DNA of 64,000 bases from Cavia porcellus (GCF_034190915.1 NW_026947486.1:99356123-99420122); one strand, 5' to 3'. Counted from the first letter of the stretch, positions 34,856 to 47,688 are shown. The notes: a model not told the origin generated them from the letters alone. Made by a program: numbers and translations.

Positions 34856-35485
34856 ATTATCTTCATCTCAATCCGATAAAAGCTATCTGTGACCAACCAA
34901 CAGCCAAATGCAATATATGCACATCCATGTTTATAGTAGCAAAATTTGTAGTACCTCAATTTTGAAAGCAGCCAAAATGCCAGTCAACTAATGAATAGCT
35001 TTTAAAAACGTGTGTACTTTATACAATGGAGTACTTATGTGCCATAAAAGTGATAAATTTCAGACATTTCTTACTAAATGAATATACCTTGGGTCCATAC
35101 TCGTAAGTGAAATAAATTGGACACACATGTGTGCAAATGACATATTTTTCTGTTGCGAGAAACATAAAGTGTAAGTAAGGACCAAAATGTATAAGTGATA
35201 TTGTGAAATAGAAAGTGCTCAAATTGAAACGGGAACTGGGGAGGGGGAAAAGGAAAGGGAAAAGAAGGGAGGAAAAGCAAAAATGATTAGAAAAGAAGGA
35301 AAAATAGAAACAAAGGTTTCATAAATAAGCAGCAGAAGAGGGTTGAAAGGATGAAAGGGGAATGTGGAGAAAAGAATCAAGTTGTGTCATGTACAGGTAC
35401 AAATTCTCTCTGTTGAATGAAATCATTCCATATACTCAAAATAAATCAATAAACCTAACTAATTAAAATGTATTGTGATTAAAAA
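34856..35485 (+). mobile_element. L1 ORF2 end and purine-rich 3' UTR, sense
   Basis: 'gcacatccatgtttatagta' and 'atacaatggagtacttatg' end ORF2. A 3' UTR with 'gcgagaaacataaagtgt' and a G/A tract (35225-35370) follows, ending 'atgtacaggtacaaattc' and A-rich text. Confidence 0.7.
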
Positions 35486-35640
35486 ATGGATGGTACTACC
35501 AAAAAACAGACCTGAGCCTCAGTGAAACAGATGAGCAGATACAGGAACAACTCCAAACACACTCGGCCACCTTATCTTCAACAAAATGGTCAAATAACTT
35601 TACTGGAAGAAAAAGAGTCTCCTTAATAAATGGTGCTGGT
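35486..35640 (+). mobile_element. L1 ORF2 fragment, sense
   Basis: 'accaaaaaacagacctgagc' and 'ataaatggtgctggtgctg' come from ORF2 about 1 kb before its end, yet lie after the 3' UTR of the previous copy. It is therefore a separate or rearranged L1 piece. Confidence 0.55.
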
Positions 35641-36152
35641 GCTGACTGTTACACTGCTGACTTCTCTTGTCTGCTGCGTTTTTAGATGCTCACTCAGATT
35701 CTTTCTTAGCAAGGGGATAGTTTATGCCTGTTTTATGTGCACTCCTCCCCAGTCGCTATTTCTCTTCCACTATTTTACGCTTATTTCTTCCTACAGCTTA
35801 ACAGCTGGGTTCTGTATATTTAATTCACTCTCTATTATTTGCCTCATTTTATGTGTTGTTGATGCATTAGGTACATATGAGCCACTCATAGATGCTTGCT
35901 GATCAGGTTTTACATATTTGAAACATTAGTCCCATGCAGACCAAAATTAGGCAGAAAAAGTTGATGAACAACATTGTCTTGAATTATTTTTATAAGAATA
36001 ATGTACTTCATAAAGTGTAGAATACGTAAGGCTTATTTTTCAAGTTCTCCTGAAGCTTTCTAAATATCAGAAACATATTTAGATATTTGTGCACTGCATT
36101 TAATATTGAGGAAATGTATTTTCAGAGCTTTAAGTAACTGTCAAAATCACAG
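35641..36152. other. unassigned AT-rich sequence
   Basis: The 90-codon ORF at 35630-35902 is hydrophobic by composition and partly L1-derived; no gene is called. Confidence 0.4.
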
Positions 36153-36297
36153 TGATGGCCGAGCATGATGGCTCACACCTTTCAGCACTCAGGAGGCTGG
36201 GGGAGGACGATCACTGCGACTTTGAGGCCAGCCTGGGTTACACAGTGAGTTAAGGCCACTCTGAACTACATACTGAGACCTTGCTTAAAAAAATCCG
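36153..36297 (+). mobile_element. B1-type SINE
   Basis: 'ggccgagcatgatggctc', 'cagcactcaggaggctgg', 'aggccagcctgggttacac', 'agttaaggccactctgaac' and 'gagaccttgcttaaaaa'. It shows the same two-module layout as its relatives here. Confidence 0.9.
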
Positions 36298-37237
36298 AAA
36301 GATATAAGAAGGAATTGGAAGTCCAGTTCCTTAGCACATGGCTCAAGATTCTGTGGTCACAATTCTCTGCCTCATTCTCTTTCACAGCAAAATGCTCCCA
36401 GCTCTTTCCTCTGTCCCTTCCCCCATCTTCCATACTCTAATTCAGGACCTGCCCTGAGAAGTGCACCATTAGTCACACTTTATCTGATCTCTTCCTCTTC
36501 AGAGCTTACTGTTTGTTGTCTTATTATTAGACTGACCCATATCAATGGTAAATAACCACTACTGCTTAACTCAGAGCCTTCACGTAGAAAAATTAGCATC
36601 CTGTTAGCCAAACCTTAAGATTACCTAATGAAACAAGAAACTACTGTGAGAAGTTTTGACGTTGGGTCCATAACAGACAGAGATTAGCGCGGGTATTTAG
36701 TACCTTTTGAAGTTCCCTTGCCCACCTTGATTGTGTCAGCTGCTGTGTCTGTCCACTTCAAGTGTAAGCTTTGGGGGCTCCTGTAATGGCAAAATAGAGG
36801 CAAACAGCATTCATAGCTGCTCCAGGAGACTGAGCCAACCCTTTAGCTATGTGATAGGAAACCACAGAGGTGCAAGGCAAGAGAGTCAGAAACAAGTGAA
36901 ACCAAGAAATACTGGATTTTATAGTAAATGCAATAGCAACACCACAGCACACCAGCCGTGGTTATGTGGTGGCACAGAAGGGAGGGGAAACCTTCTACTC
37001 AGCAGGCTGAAATCCGTCTAAAAGTTGCCCTGGCCAATTTAGCATATGTCCTATGGAACCAAGAAGAAATATTCTGAAATAAAATAGCAATACAGGACCA
37101 TCCAGATATCAGGCAGTTTTCTATATTAAAAATCTATGAAATAAATGTCTCTTTAAAAAATATTTCTGCTAGCAGAAGAATCTTAGTTTCTTATCACCAA
37201 TTTTAGCTTTCAATTACTGCATTCTATGTTGTGTCTT
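36298..37237. other. unassigned sequence
   Basis: No gene or repeat is recognised. A 96-codon plus ORF at 36731-37021 has no domain. Confidence 0.4.
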
Positions 37238-40200
37238 TTATTGTGCTGCTATGAACATGGGTGCACATATATCACCGTGGTATGACCTTTCCAGTTTTTA
37301 TGGAAAAATATCCAGAAGGGGAATAGCTGGGTTGAATGGAACTTTCAATCCTAGTCTTCTGAGAATTCTCCATAAAGATTTCCATAGTGATTGCACCAGT
37401 CTACACTCCCACCAACAGTGGAGCAGTGCTCCTTTTTCCCTGCAGCCACACCACTATTTGTTATCAGTTGATTTCTTGATGGCATCCATTCTTTCTGGAG
37501 TGAGATGAAATCGTAATGCTGTTTTCATTTGCATTTCTGGAATGATCAGTGACGGTGAACAATTCTTTATGTATTTATTTGCCCTTTGTATATCTTCATC
37601 TGAGAACTGTGGGTTCAGATCAGATACCCATTTTTGGAGAGGGTCTTTGAATTTGGGGGCTTGATGTTTTTCAGTTCTTTATATGTTCTGGATATAAATC
37701 CTTTGTCTGAGGGGTTGCTGGCCATAATTCTTTCCCATTGTGTGGGTTTCCTTTTCACTCTGTTGGTGATTTCTTTTGAAGTGCAGAAACTTTTCAATAA
37801 TATGAGATCCCAGTTGTTTATTCTTTGAAGTGTTTCCTGTGCAGTTTGTGTTTTGTTCATGAATTCTCTGCCTACCCCTATGTCTCCAAAACTTCTACCT
37901 ATCTTTCTTCCTGTAGATTTAGTGTTTCTTTTTAATATTTAGGTCTTTGATCCATTTAGACTTTAGTTTAGTGTGTGGTGATAGGCGTGGATCTAGCTTC
38001 AGTCTTTGGCAAGTGGAGAGCCAATTTTTCCAGCATCATTTATTAAAGAGGCTATCCTTCTTCCAGTGAACATGTTTAGTTCTTTTGTCAATTATCAAGT
38101 GGCTGAGTGTCTTTGTAGTTCTGTTTGCATCTTCTAATCTGATCCATTGATCCTCGGGTCTATTTCTTTGCAAATACCATGCTGATTTATCACTGGCGCT
38201 TTGTAATACTGTCAAGTCAGGAATTGAGATGCCCTCTGACTTGCCTTTGTTGCTCAGAATTGTCCTTGTTATTCTAGGTTTCTTATGTTTCCAAATGACT
38301 TTTAGGAGTGTTTTCTTTAAGTCTGCGATGTATGTTAATGGTATTTTGATTGGGATTGCATTACAACTGTATAACAGTTTGGGAGCATGGTCATTTTTAC
38401 ATTGTTGGTTCTTCCTATCCAAGGCAAGGAATATCCTTCCATTTTCTAATATCCTCTTCAAATCCTTTGTTTAGGGTAGCACACTTTTCAGCATATAGGT
38501 GTTTTACATTCTTAGATTGATTCCAAAGCATTTCATTTTTTAGATGCTATTGTGTAGGGCAATATTTCCATAATTCCTCTCTTGGAGGGTTTTTGGTTTG
38601 TGTACAGGAGTGCTATTGATATTCGCGTGTTGACGTTGTATCCAGTTACAGTGCTGAATTTTTTTATTACTTCTAGTAGTCTTTTAGTGGAGTATTTTGA
38701 ATCTTCTATATAAAGTATCATGTCATCTGCAAATAGTGATAACTTCTTCCTTTCCTATCTTTATTCCTTTTATTTCTCTCTCTTGTCTGATTTCCCTGGC
38801 TAGTGTTTCCAGAACTTCGTTGAACAGTAGTGGTAACAATGGGCATCTTTGTCTTGTTCCTGATTTTTAAAGTGAAAGATTTCAGTTTTTGTCCATTTAG
38901 AATAACGTTGTCGTGTTGTTTGTCATAGATGGCCTTTATAAGATTGAGGTAGACACCGTGTATTCTGACTTTCCAAAGGATTTTTATCATGAACATGTGT
39001 TGGACTTTATTGAAAGCTTTTTCTGCATCTATTGAGATGACCATCCGTTTGTTTGTTTTTGGCTCTGTTGATGCTGTGTATTACATTTATTGTTTTGCAT
39101 ATGTTAAACCATTCCTGCATTCCTGGAATAAATTCCATTTGGTCATATTGTTGAATCTTCTTGATGATTTGCTGCATTCTATTTGCCAATATTTTGTTGA
39201 GAATCTTTACATCAATATTCATTAGTGAGACTGACGTATAGTTCTCCCATTTGGTTGGGTCTTTCTCTGGTGTTGGTATGAAAGTGATACTTGCCTCCAG
39301 GAATAAATTAGGGAGGATTGCTTCTTTTTCAATTTCATTGAAGTGTTTAAGGCGTATTAGCATCAAATTTCTAATTCTTGTAGAATACAGTTTTGAATCC
39401 ATCATGCCCTGGGCTTTTATTTGTTTTTAATTTTTTATTCACATTTTCAATTTCAATAGCTGATATTAGGATATTCAAAACTGTTATCTCTTCTGGACTG
39501 AGCTTTGGTAGTTCATATGTTTCTAGAAATCTGTCCATTTCCTGTTTTTCACTCTATGTGAGTAGAGATTTTCAAAGTAGGTATTTATTATTTCTTTTTT
39601 GTATTTCCAAGGGATTTGTCATAATTGTCTCCTTTTCAGTTCTTATTGCATCCATTTGGATTTTTCCTTTCTTTTTCTTGATAAGGCTAGCTAGAGTTTT
39701 GTCAACTTTGTATACTTTCTCAAAAAACCAGCTTTTTGATTCATTAATTCTTTCCATATTTTTAATTTCAATTTCATTGATTTCTACTCTAATCTTTTCA
39801 ACTTTCTCTCTTCAACTTTGGGTTTAGCTTGCTCTTTTTCTTTCTAGAAACTAGACATGAAGTATTAGATTGCTTATTTGTGCTCATTCTGTTTCTTGAT
39901 CTGACAGTTTATTGCTACACATTTCCCTCTTAAGACTGCTTTCACTGCATCCCACAGATTGCAGTATGTTGTCTCTGCATTTTCGTTGAATTTTAGGTAT
40001 TGCTGTATGTCTTCTTTAATTTCATCTGTAGCCCACTGGTTTTTCAAAAGACTTTTATTTAATTTCCATGTATTTATGCAGGTTTTGCGATTAATTTCTA
40101 CTTTTATTGCACTATTGTCAGATATTATGCATGAGACAATTTCAATATCTCTGAAGTTATGTAAGAGTGTTTTATGAGATAATATATGATGTATTTTGAA

Positions 40201-40840
40201 AAATATCCCATCCACAGCTGAGAAGAATGTGTGTATTCTGCAGTGGTTGGGTGGGACACTCTGTAAACGTGTACTAAGTCCAATTGCTCACAGGTATGAT
40301 TCAGTTCTAACATTTCTTTGCTGACATTTTGGCTAGGTGATCTATCTTTTTAAGACAATGGGCTGTTAAGGTCCCCTGTAATAATTGTGTTCTTGTGAAT
40401 TTTGTTTTTCATGCCCACTAGTATTGGTCTTATATAGTTGTGTGCTCCTATGTTTTGTGCATATGTATTTATAATTGTTAGTTCTTCCTCTTGAATTTTT
40501 CCCCTAATGAGTATGTAGTGACTTTCTTGATCTCGTTTAATCATTTTAAGTTTGAAGTTCACATTGTCTGCAAATAGAATAGTTACCCCTGCTTTTTCCT
40601 GGGTGCTTGATGCATGGAATACTGTTTCCCATCCTTTCACTTTTAATCTATGTGTTTCCTTTTAAGTCAGATGTGTTTCTTGTATACAGCATATTATGGG
40701 ATCTTGTTTCTTGATCCATTCTGTAAACCTATTTATTTTGATAAGTGAATTGAGGACATTTGCATTTATGGATATCACTGACATGACTTTGCCATATTAT
40801 GTTCCAGTAGTTTGCTTTCTGCTTCTCCACAGTTAATTTC
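37238..40840 (-). pseudogene. L1 ORF2 pseudogene (endonuclease, RT, C-terminal domain)
   Basis: Almost the whole of ORF2, read on the minus strand, in several frame pieces. The endonuclease comes first (40640-40350, with VTILFADNVNFKL and TGDLNSPLS), then its end (40215-39874). The reverse transcriptase follows (39405-38718, including [13 protein letters not shown] and a FADD catalytic motif encoded at 38733-38722). The C-terminal part (38461-37615) has NAIPIKIPLTY and IRLEDANRTTKT. Frameshifts and stops make it dead. The last 40-50 codons and the 3' UTR are missing at 37238, where unrelated sequence begins. Confidence 0.85.
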
Positions 40841-41990
40841 TTGTCCTACCTGGTGGTTTCTTTCTGTTATTTTTCTGGGTTTTGTGGTCATTTTTATCTC
40901 TATCTAGTATGTTTTTCAATACACTTTCTAGGGTTGGTTTGGTGGGTACGAAAGTCTTCAGTTGTTCTTTCTCATGGAAGCAACTTGTTTCACTATTAAA
41001 CTTGAAAAAAAAAAGTGTTTCTGCATATATCAGTCTTGGTTGAAAGTTGTTTTATTTCAGGACATGAAATACCTCACTCCAAGCTCGTCTTGAATTGAGG
41101 GTTTGTGCTGAAAAGTCTGCTGTAATTCTAAGGGACTTTCCTTGATAGATGAATTCTGTCTTTTCTCTAGCAGCTTTTAGGGTTTTGTTTTTATACTGTA
41201 GTCTGAGATCTTAATTATTATATTCCTATGTAGAAATTTATGTTGGTTTTGACTCATGTTCCATATGCCTCACTTATCTGCGTATCAGATTTTCCCCATG
41301 TTTGGGAAATTTGCTATTGCTTCTGTGAATATTTTAGTTATGTCATTTGGATTGACTCCCACATCATCACTGGTGCCTATTAATCTTACATTATTGCTCT
41401 TGGCATTATCATGAAGCTGTTGGATTTTCATTTCATGCTGCTTACTATTTTTAAAAATTATATTCTTTCATGACTGCTAATTGTGATCCTGTCCTCAAGG
41501 TCTGAAATCCTATCCTCGGCTTCATTTAAATGGTTGTGCCAGCTCTGAATATAATTTTTTGTTTCTTGTATGTCTCTTTGAGTTTACTTCATGAATTCCG
41601 CTTGTTTTCTATATTGATCTTTAAAGGTTCCAATCAGTTTCCCATGCTTTGGTACTCTTTTCTCTATTTCTTCTTTAGCTGTGCTCAGCAAGTCCTTTAC
41701 TAAGATTGGTTTTTTCTATCTTTACATGGGAGAGTACTTCTAATTTGCTTTCCTCTATAGCTATGTGGAGTTGTTCTTTTTATTTCACTTGCTATCTTTT
41801 CAGGTATTTCTGGAGTGTTACTTTTGAAGTCCTCTCTTTCAGTGTCTCCTGTACTTGCTCCTGGTGGACTAGATGTTTAAGATTGCTTTTAGCTGTTTTG
41901 TTTAGCCATTTTCCCCTTTTGATTTAGTATTTGTTCCTACAACCCACTAGTGTCAACTGTCGGTAGTGTGTAACTTGGAGTCCTAATGTA
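40841..41990 (-). pseudogene. L1 ORF1 pseudogene
   Basis: This lies just upstream of ORF2 on the same strand. On the minus strand the region about 41400-40860 can be read, with frame breaks, as the ORF1p RNA-binding and C-terminal domain. One example is the segment near 41390 reading as a 'LIGTSDDVGVN' start; another is the 'ALNSRRAW'-type end near 41090. Upstream text to about 41990 is less clear. It has multiple stops. Confidence 0.6.
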
Positions 41991-42970
41991 AGGTTGATGT
42001 TTGTCCAATTTCTGGGTCCCTCAAAGAAGAGATGGGCCAGCCACCTGACTTCCCAATGCAGGGCCTGTTAGGTGAGTCCTATATTCTTCCTGGGCTGAGA
42101 CGCCTAGTAGTATTGATGTAGGTCAGCTTTTAATTCCTGCTATTACTTTATCTGCAGGTTATTCCAGTCATTAAATCTCCCTGTCTATAGTGTTTTGGCC
42201 AGCTGATGCCCTATGGTGCCCCTATTGTGTGCCTGTGTGTCTCACAGGCCCTTTTGATTTTCTCCAAGTTGGGGGAGTCCTTATTGGCCCACGCCTCACC
42301 CTGCCTGATGTTTTCTGGGTGCAGAAGGAGTCACCCACACTCTTCCCAGAGTCAATAAGATCTTATAGTTAACTGGAGGGAGCTTTACTACTGGCCCTAT
42401 TTACTCATGGCACACCTCTAATTTAGGGGCATACTCACCACACTGACTGGAGCCTGCTGAATCTTCTTTTTGGGTGAAGCATTTAATGAATCAGCCTTCA
42501 AACTAGAACAGTTAATTCACTGCATTCCAGGATTCTGGGAGAAAGGGTGAGAGCTGAAGATCAACAGCAATATTAGTTCCAGGATGTAGAGAATGCCCTG
42601 AGGGCCCGACAGATGTCCTGTGTCCGGGCATCTGCTGGGCGCAGGCCAAGGTTCCAGGGCAGCGTGGCATTCCTCAGTACTGACTGGAGTGGCGCAGGAA
42701 GCAGGCAGTTATGCAGGCCATGTTCTGAGGGCAGCACACATTCCCAAGGTCTCACAGGAAGCTAGCAGTGGCCTGGGAGAAGGTTCCAGAGCACTGTGGC
42801 ATTCCTCAGTGCTGGCTGGAGTTGCGCCTATTTCTGGGATTTGAGCAATGTTTCAAACATTCCTTGGTGCACTGGGAATCATCTGGCTCATTTTGGCTTC
42901 CAGGACAGACTGCTGGCAACTGCTTGCCACTTGAAGCTCACTGGGAGTGGGCCTTTGAGCCTGTGGGGAC
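41991..42970 (-). mobile_element. L1 5' UTR with tandem units
   Basis: GC-richer than its surroundings, and at the 5' side of ORF1 on the same strand. A block beginning 'ggttccagggcagcgtggc' (about 42649) recurs as 'ggttccagagcactgtggc' (about 42783), both followed by 'attcctcagt' and 'ctggagt'. The spacing is about 134 bases. Repeated 5' UTR units (monomers) are known for rodent L1s; here only two partial units are visible. Confidence 0.5.
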
Positions 42971-43019
42971 TAATGTATTCTTTGGTGATTTCAGACCCAG
43001 GGCATGGTCTTACTCCCTG

Positions 43020-43868
43020 AGAGCCAAGTTCTTTTTGTTTAAAGAGATTAAGACAAAAGAAGACAGAACAAAGCAGATCAGAAGAGAACAATGTAAGCAA
43101 CACAGTATTTCACAAGACAATCCATAATTAACAGTAGCTGCCATAATGTCTCTTTCTTTTAAATAGTTGTGCATAATGTCATATACAATAGTATCAAAGA
43201 TACAAAAGTAGTATAAAACCATTCAAGAGAATGAAAGTATTACAGAGCATTCAGAACCAAATAACAGAGAATGAACAATGGCTACTATATTATCTCATTT
43301 CCCAAAGAAAATTTGTTTATACTATCACACATTATAAAATCCAGTAGTATACAATATGATAACACCAATGGAAACAGAAGAAAAGCATGGTAGGACTTCA
43401 AAGCAAGATGATATTAAATCAACACTGGCTATTATAATGTCTTGTTTTCTTCAAAACAGCTGCTCATACCATCACAGATAACAAAATGAAACAAACCAGG
43501 ACAAAGCCATTCCAAATAATGAATGAAAACATTAAAAGGCTTCAAAGTAATGTAATGAGAAATCATGATTACCATCAAATCTTATGTGCTCTTACCATTT
43601 CTTACGCTGGGGAGACTATAAGGTATTTATACATTTGAGCCTGATTTATTTCACTTATGAGTATGGTCTCAAGCTGCACCCATTTATTCATAAATATCTC
43701 AGTGTGATCATTCTTTATAGCTGAGTAGTACTCCATTGTATAAAAATACCACAACGTTTTATACATTCCTCAGGTGATGGACACTTAGATCTGGATATTA
43801 CAAATTATGCTGCTATAAACATGGGTGCACATATATCACTGTGGTATGATGTTTTCAATTCTTCTGGG
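43020..43868 (-). mobile_element. L1 ORF2 end and 3' UTR, antisense
   Basis: From 43868 down: 'gtgcacatatatcactgtg', 'tagtactccattgtata' and 'gagtatggtctcaagctg' mark the end of ORF2, followed by the 3' UTR to about 43030. It matches the young copy at 54.5-53.1 kb. Beyond 43870 the text jumps to 5' UTR-like DNA, so almost all of ORF1 and ORF2 is absent. Confidence 0.7.
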
Positions 43869-44190
43869 CATTCTAAGGCTTTCCATGGGACTGGACTTAA
43901 ACCCACACAGTCAGGGCCTGGGACTGGATTCCCAGGCCTGTTTGATGTTTGTAGTTTGTTGGGTGTGGCCCACTTGGTCCTGTGGGTACCTCCTGTGGAT
44001 CTTAGGGTGATTTTAGATGCAGGGATGCTCTTGCCAGCTGTGAGCAGAGTTCCAAGTTTTCCCAGTGCGCTGAAATTCCACCCACAGGCACATGATCAGG
44101 GCTCAGGACTGGATTCCGAGCCCTGCCTGCTGCTTGGAGGTGGATGGGTGTGGCCTGGTTACCTCTTACTAATACTTCCTTTTACAATGT
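43869..44190 (-). mobile_element. L1 5' UTR-like tandem units
   Basis: Two related blocks: 'cagggcctgggactggattc' (about 43911) and 'cagggctcaggactggattc' (about 44087). Both are followed by a 'tgggtgtggcc' phrase, with a period near 176 bases. The GC-rich composition and its place directly upstream of an L1 3' part suggest an internally deleted L1. Confidence 0.4.
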
Positions 44191-44249
44191 GACCTATTTT
44201 GTGTATTTTTATGTGTTTTGGTAGTGAAAGAAATTTTAAAACCTAGATG

Positions 44250-44655
44250 TAGAATTTATATGACCTCAGGATCCACAATGAAAGCTAAAACTTAAACTCT
44301 ATAGATTCAAGGAAGGAGTAAAAATATGAAGTAATGGCACAGAAAACCTATCATGAAATAACATGAAGAACTGAACAGAACTGGAGAATCATACAGACAT
44401 TCAGGTACTGCAGACATTTGGAACCCCACGAGGTGAACCAAGAGCAGAATATCTCTACATTGTATTTTATTTGAAATGCCAAAATATTCAGAACAAAAAA
44501 GATTTGTTAAAAGCTTCCAGATAGAAAATCTACACAGCCTATAATCACAAACTATCCTAATAAAGTCAGATTTCCCAATAGAAACCCTAAAGTCTATAAG
44601 GGCCTGTAGTATTGAATTCCAAGCACTCACAAAAGTATAACTGCCAGCCTAGTTT
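44250..44655 (+). pseudogene. L1 ORF1 C-terminal fragment, sense
   Basis: 'aaaaagatttgttaaaagc', 'taataaagtcagatttccc', 'aaccctaaagtctataagg' and 'aattccaagcactcac' follow the order of the ORF1p C-terminal coding region, with stops. It is cut off by the LTR at about 44660. Confidence 0.5.
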
Positions 44656-44659
44656 ACTG

Positions 44660-45007
44660 CGCTAGTCAGTTTCATCTTGCTGAAACACAATACCTGATAC
44701 AGAAAAGTGAAAGGAGAAGAGATTTAGTTTAACTCCAGGTTTCAGGGGATTCATTCTTATGATTGGCTCTCTTCAAGTCAGGAGCCTCATGGTGGAGAGG
44801 CTTGGCAGAGGGGAGCTGCTAACATCACAGGGTAGCCCTGGGAAGAAGACCGGGCACACAGTGCCAGAAAAGAAGGGACTAGTACAGTACCTGAGGTCAT
44901 CCTTTAGGACCCACCAGAGACACACAGAAGAGTGTCCTTCTAATCCCTTCAGCATTTCTTAAGCCAGCCAAGTCGACAGGTCATCTTAGTCATCTCAATA
45001 CAACACT
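44660..45007 (-). mobile_element. ERVL/MaLR-class solo LTR, antisense
   Basis: Read on the minus strand, it opens 'tgtcgacttggctggctt' and closes with 'caggtattgtgtttcagca' and 'agatgaaactgacta', the usual end of these LTRs. No internal part is attached. Confidence 0.6.
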
Positions 45008-45654
45008 TGTGGACTTAATAACCACTAATTTAAACTGTACATAATCTCTAAATCAACACAGTAATATTTTAGCACACATTATACAATTATCTTGCACACA
45101 CCAAAAATGTAATAATCTGATCCCCAAGCTCAACAGTACCAGTATTTTCTCTTATTTTTGTAACAAAATCAATCGTGACACAGACTTTATAAAAATGAAT
45201 AAAGAGAAAAATTAATGTTCATACTATAAATCTGTTCATATCAATTTCCAAATCAATGCTTTCACAGTTCAGCATATAAAATACCCAGCTACAGGGCGAT
45301 AAAGTAAACATGATAAACTGCTAGCTGGGAATGTAGACGAATAACATGAAACAGTTTGTTTTACTATTTTGCTGCTTTCCATTTTATTTTCAAAATAAAA
45401 GGACAAGAAAGAGTTAAAAATCAGGCAAAGCTAATGTATACTGCTTTGGAGCAGTAACAGGGCTGCTGAATGACAAAGAAAACAACTATCCAAGTGTGGC
45501 CCAGGGCAAACAGGGGAAGAAGGGTGCCCTGGTGAGGACGGAGAGCAGCGTGTGGAACTCCTCATGCTGGTGATTTGTCCTCCGAGTATAATTGTGTGTA
45601 TTTCCTTTACAGTTACTAAGTACACTGTGCATACAAATTCTATGCATTTTTGGA
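45008..45654. other. unassigned AT-rich sequence
   Basis: Nothing recognisable is seen. Confidence 0.4.
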
Positions 45655-45797
45655 AGGCCAGACGTGGAGGCACAGGCCTCTAATTCCAGCCCTTGAGTGG
45701 ATGAGGCAGTGAAGTCGCTTTGAATTGAAGGCCAGACTGGGCTGTGATTTCAAGGCCAGCCTGAACTGCACGGTGAGACTCTATCTCCGAAAGACCA
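45655..45797 (+). mobile_element. B1-type SINE
   Basis: 'ggccagacgtggaggcac', 'ctctaattccagccc', 'aaggccagactgggctgtg', 'ttcaaggccagcctgaactg' and 'gagactctatctccgaaag'. Confidence 0.85.
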
Positions 45798-45924
45798 AAG
45801 TAAAATCTGAGCACTGTTGGATGTGTATTTCACAAGAGGAAAAGCATAAAAAAGAAAAGTTACTACATACTTGAAAAACAGTATTTGTAAGGAATGAACT
45901 TTGTGATTTATAACAAATAAATAC

Positions 45925-45998
45925 AAGTGGTGGGGATTTGGCTAAGTGGATGGTATTTTGGCTTTGGATCAATCATCAAAAGCTGCATTCCATGAACT
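45925..45998 (+). mobile_element. ID-type SINE, diverged
   Basis: 'agtggtggggatttggctaa', 'gatggtattttggctttgg' and 'gctgcattcc' follow the ID order loosely. A pyrimidine microsatellite follows immediately. Confidence 0.45.
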
Positions 45999-46008
45999 AA
46001 TTTGTCTC

Positions 46009-46198
<190 letters not shown>

Positions 46199-46679
46199 TG
46201 ACATAGTCCATCACAAAGTTTGCATTAATTTTCTTTGCCTGAATGCTCTTATAAAAATTGTCTTTTTTGAAGCTAAAAATATTGTGGTGCTTCTGAGACC
46301 TGGGTTTTGCTACGTTGAATTCCTAGGATCTCACTGCCAAAAGCGCCACCACCTTGCGCCAGGTGCAGTGAAAAAAATCGCAGAGAAGAACAAAGAGCTT
46401 GCCTCAGTGTGTGGACTCAGTATCAACATTTTTAAAAGTCATACTTTAAAAGACCAAATATATAGATCCAGGTGGGCTTGCGTTCCTCCTTTGATTCCAG
46501 GAACCCACATATGTTTCAAAGTATGCAAATCAATAACTTTAATTGTTTCCAAAACTCTCATAGAGAATACTTTCTGCATCTAAAATTGGGAAAACAATTA
46601 AGTTTGCAAACTGAGGTATCCCCGCAATAGGCAGTACCTGCCTGTTTGTACTATGCATCCATCCTGTGATTTTCAATGA
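46199..46679. other. unassigned sequence
   Basis: The text around 46300-46360 ('tgagacctgggttttgcta', 'ggatctcactgcc') may be a worn antisense SINE. No gene is seen. Confidence 0.35.
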
Positions 46680-46978
46680 ATATACAAGGAGCAATATGAA
46701 TTAAAAGAAAATACTTGAAGATGTGCACAAAAGAAGAAATTGTTCAAAAGGAAAGGGGAGCTAACGGAGGAGGGAAAAAGAAGAAAAGAAATAGAAAAAA
46801 TGAGAAAAGAAGGATAAAATGGAAACAAAGCTGTGTAAATAAGGAGGGAGAGAGGTGAAAGTGACTGAAGAAGAGTGAGAGGGAAAAAGACAAATCAACA
46901 TATACTATCTACAGCACAAACCCCTACGATGACTGTCATTTGTATACATAAGCTGTACTAATACACTTAAGTAAATTG
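46680..46978 (+). mobile_element. L1 purine-rich 3' UTR end, sense
   Basis: A G/A tract (46735-46890) is followed by 'cagcacaaacccctacgatg' and 'agctgtactaatacactta'. It matches the three other sense 3' UTR ends in this window. Confidence 0.65.
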
Positions 46979-47560
46979 CAGAACACTAAAGGGGCTAATC
47001 CCTGAGTGGAACATGACACTTTTACTGAAGAAAAGTTACTTCTAGTTATGCAGAAGTTTTGCTTATAAGCCTTATTGCTGGTTAATTATTGATATTGCCT
47101 TGGCTGGTGTGTAATATCTCATATTGAAGTTACTTAATGACTCGCACATTAATAGAATAATGATATTTCTTAAATATACCTCAATAATACTTAAAAAAGC
47201 AATACTTATGGGTAGAATTTGGATATTACTTGACCTTTATTGTTGTCCTTTCACAAATGCACGTTTTTTGAATTGTCACAAAAGCTACAAGAGTCTAAAC
47301 TACCTAGAACTCAAGTAATACCTAATGTTGAAATGAAGATGCTTTTATTGTATGTTCATGGCCTGTAGCATCCTAGAATCTTGCTTCCCTAATAAGAGCA
47401 GGTCTTCAAATCGCATATATCATTGTATATTAGCCATTGTTCGTTTTTCCCATTTCTGCTCCTCGAGTCTCTGTGTTGCACTGCTAATAGCTGTGTTGCC
47501 TTTATTACTACCCTTGTGAGTACTGATTTACCGAGCTGAATGCAGTTCTGAATGAAGGAA
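46979..47560. other. unassigned AT-rich sequence
   Basis: No gene or repeat is recognised. Confidence 0.4.
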
Positions 47561-47688
47561 CAGGCTTCAGAGAGACAGTGTTACCTGTTGCTTCATTTCA
47601 TAAGGGCTACCGCTGTCTCCTGCTGTCTCTCACTCTTGTCCTCCCTGGCACAGACGACACACTCAAGTGCCTGCTGCACCACCTATTT

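Noticed and set aside
39393..39827. 144-codon plus-strand ORF
   Set aside because: Antisense of L1 ORF2 reverse-transcriptase sequence.
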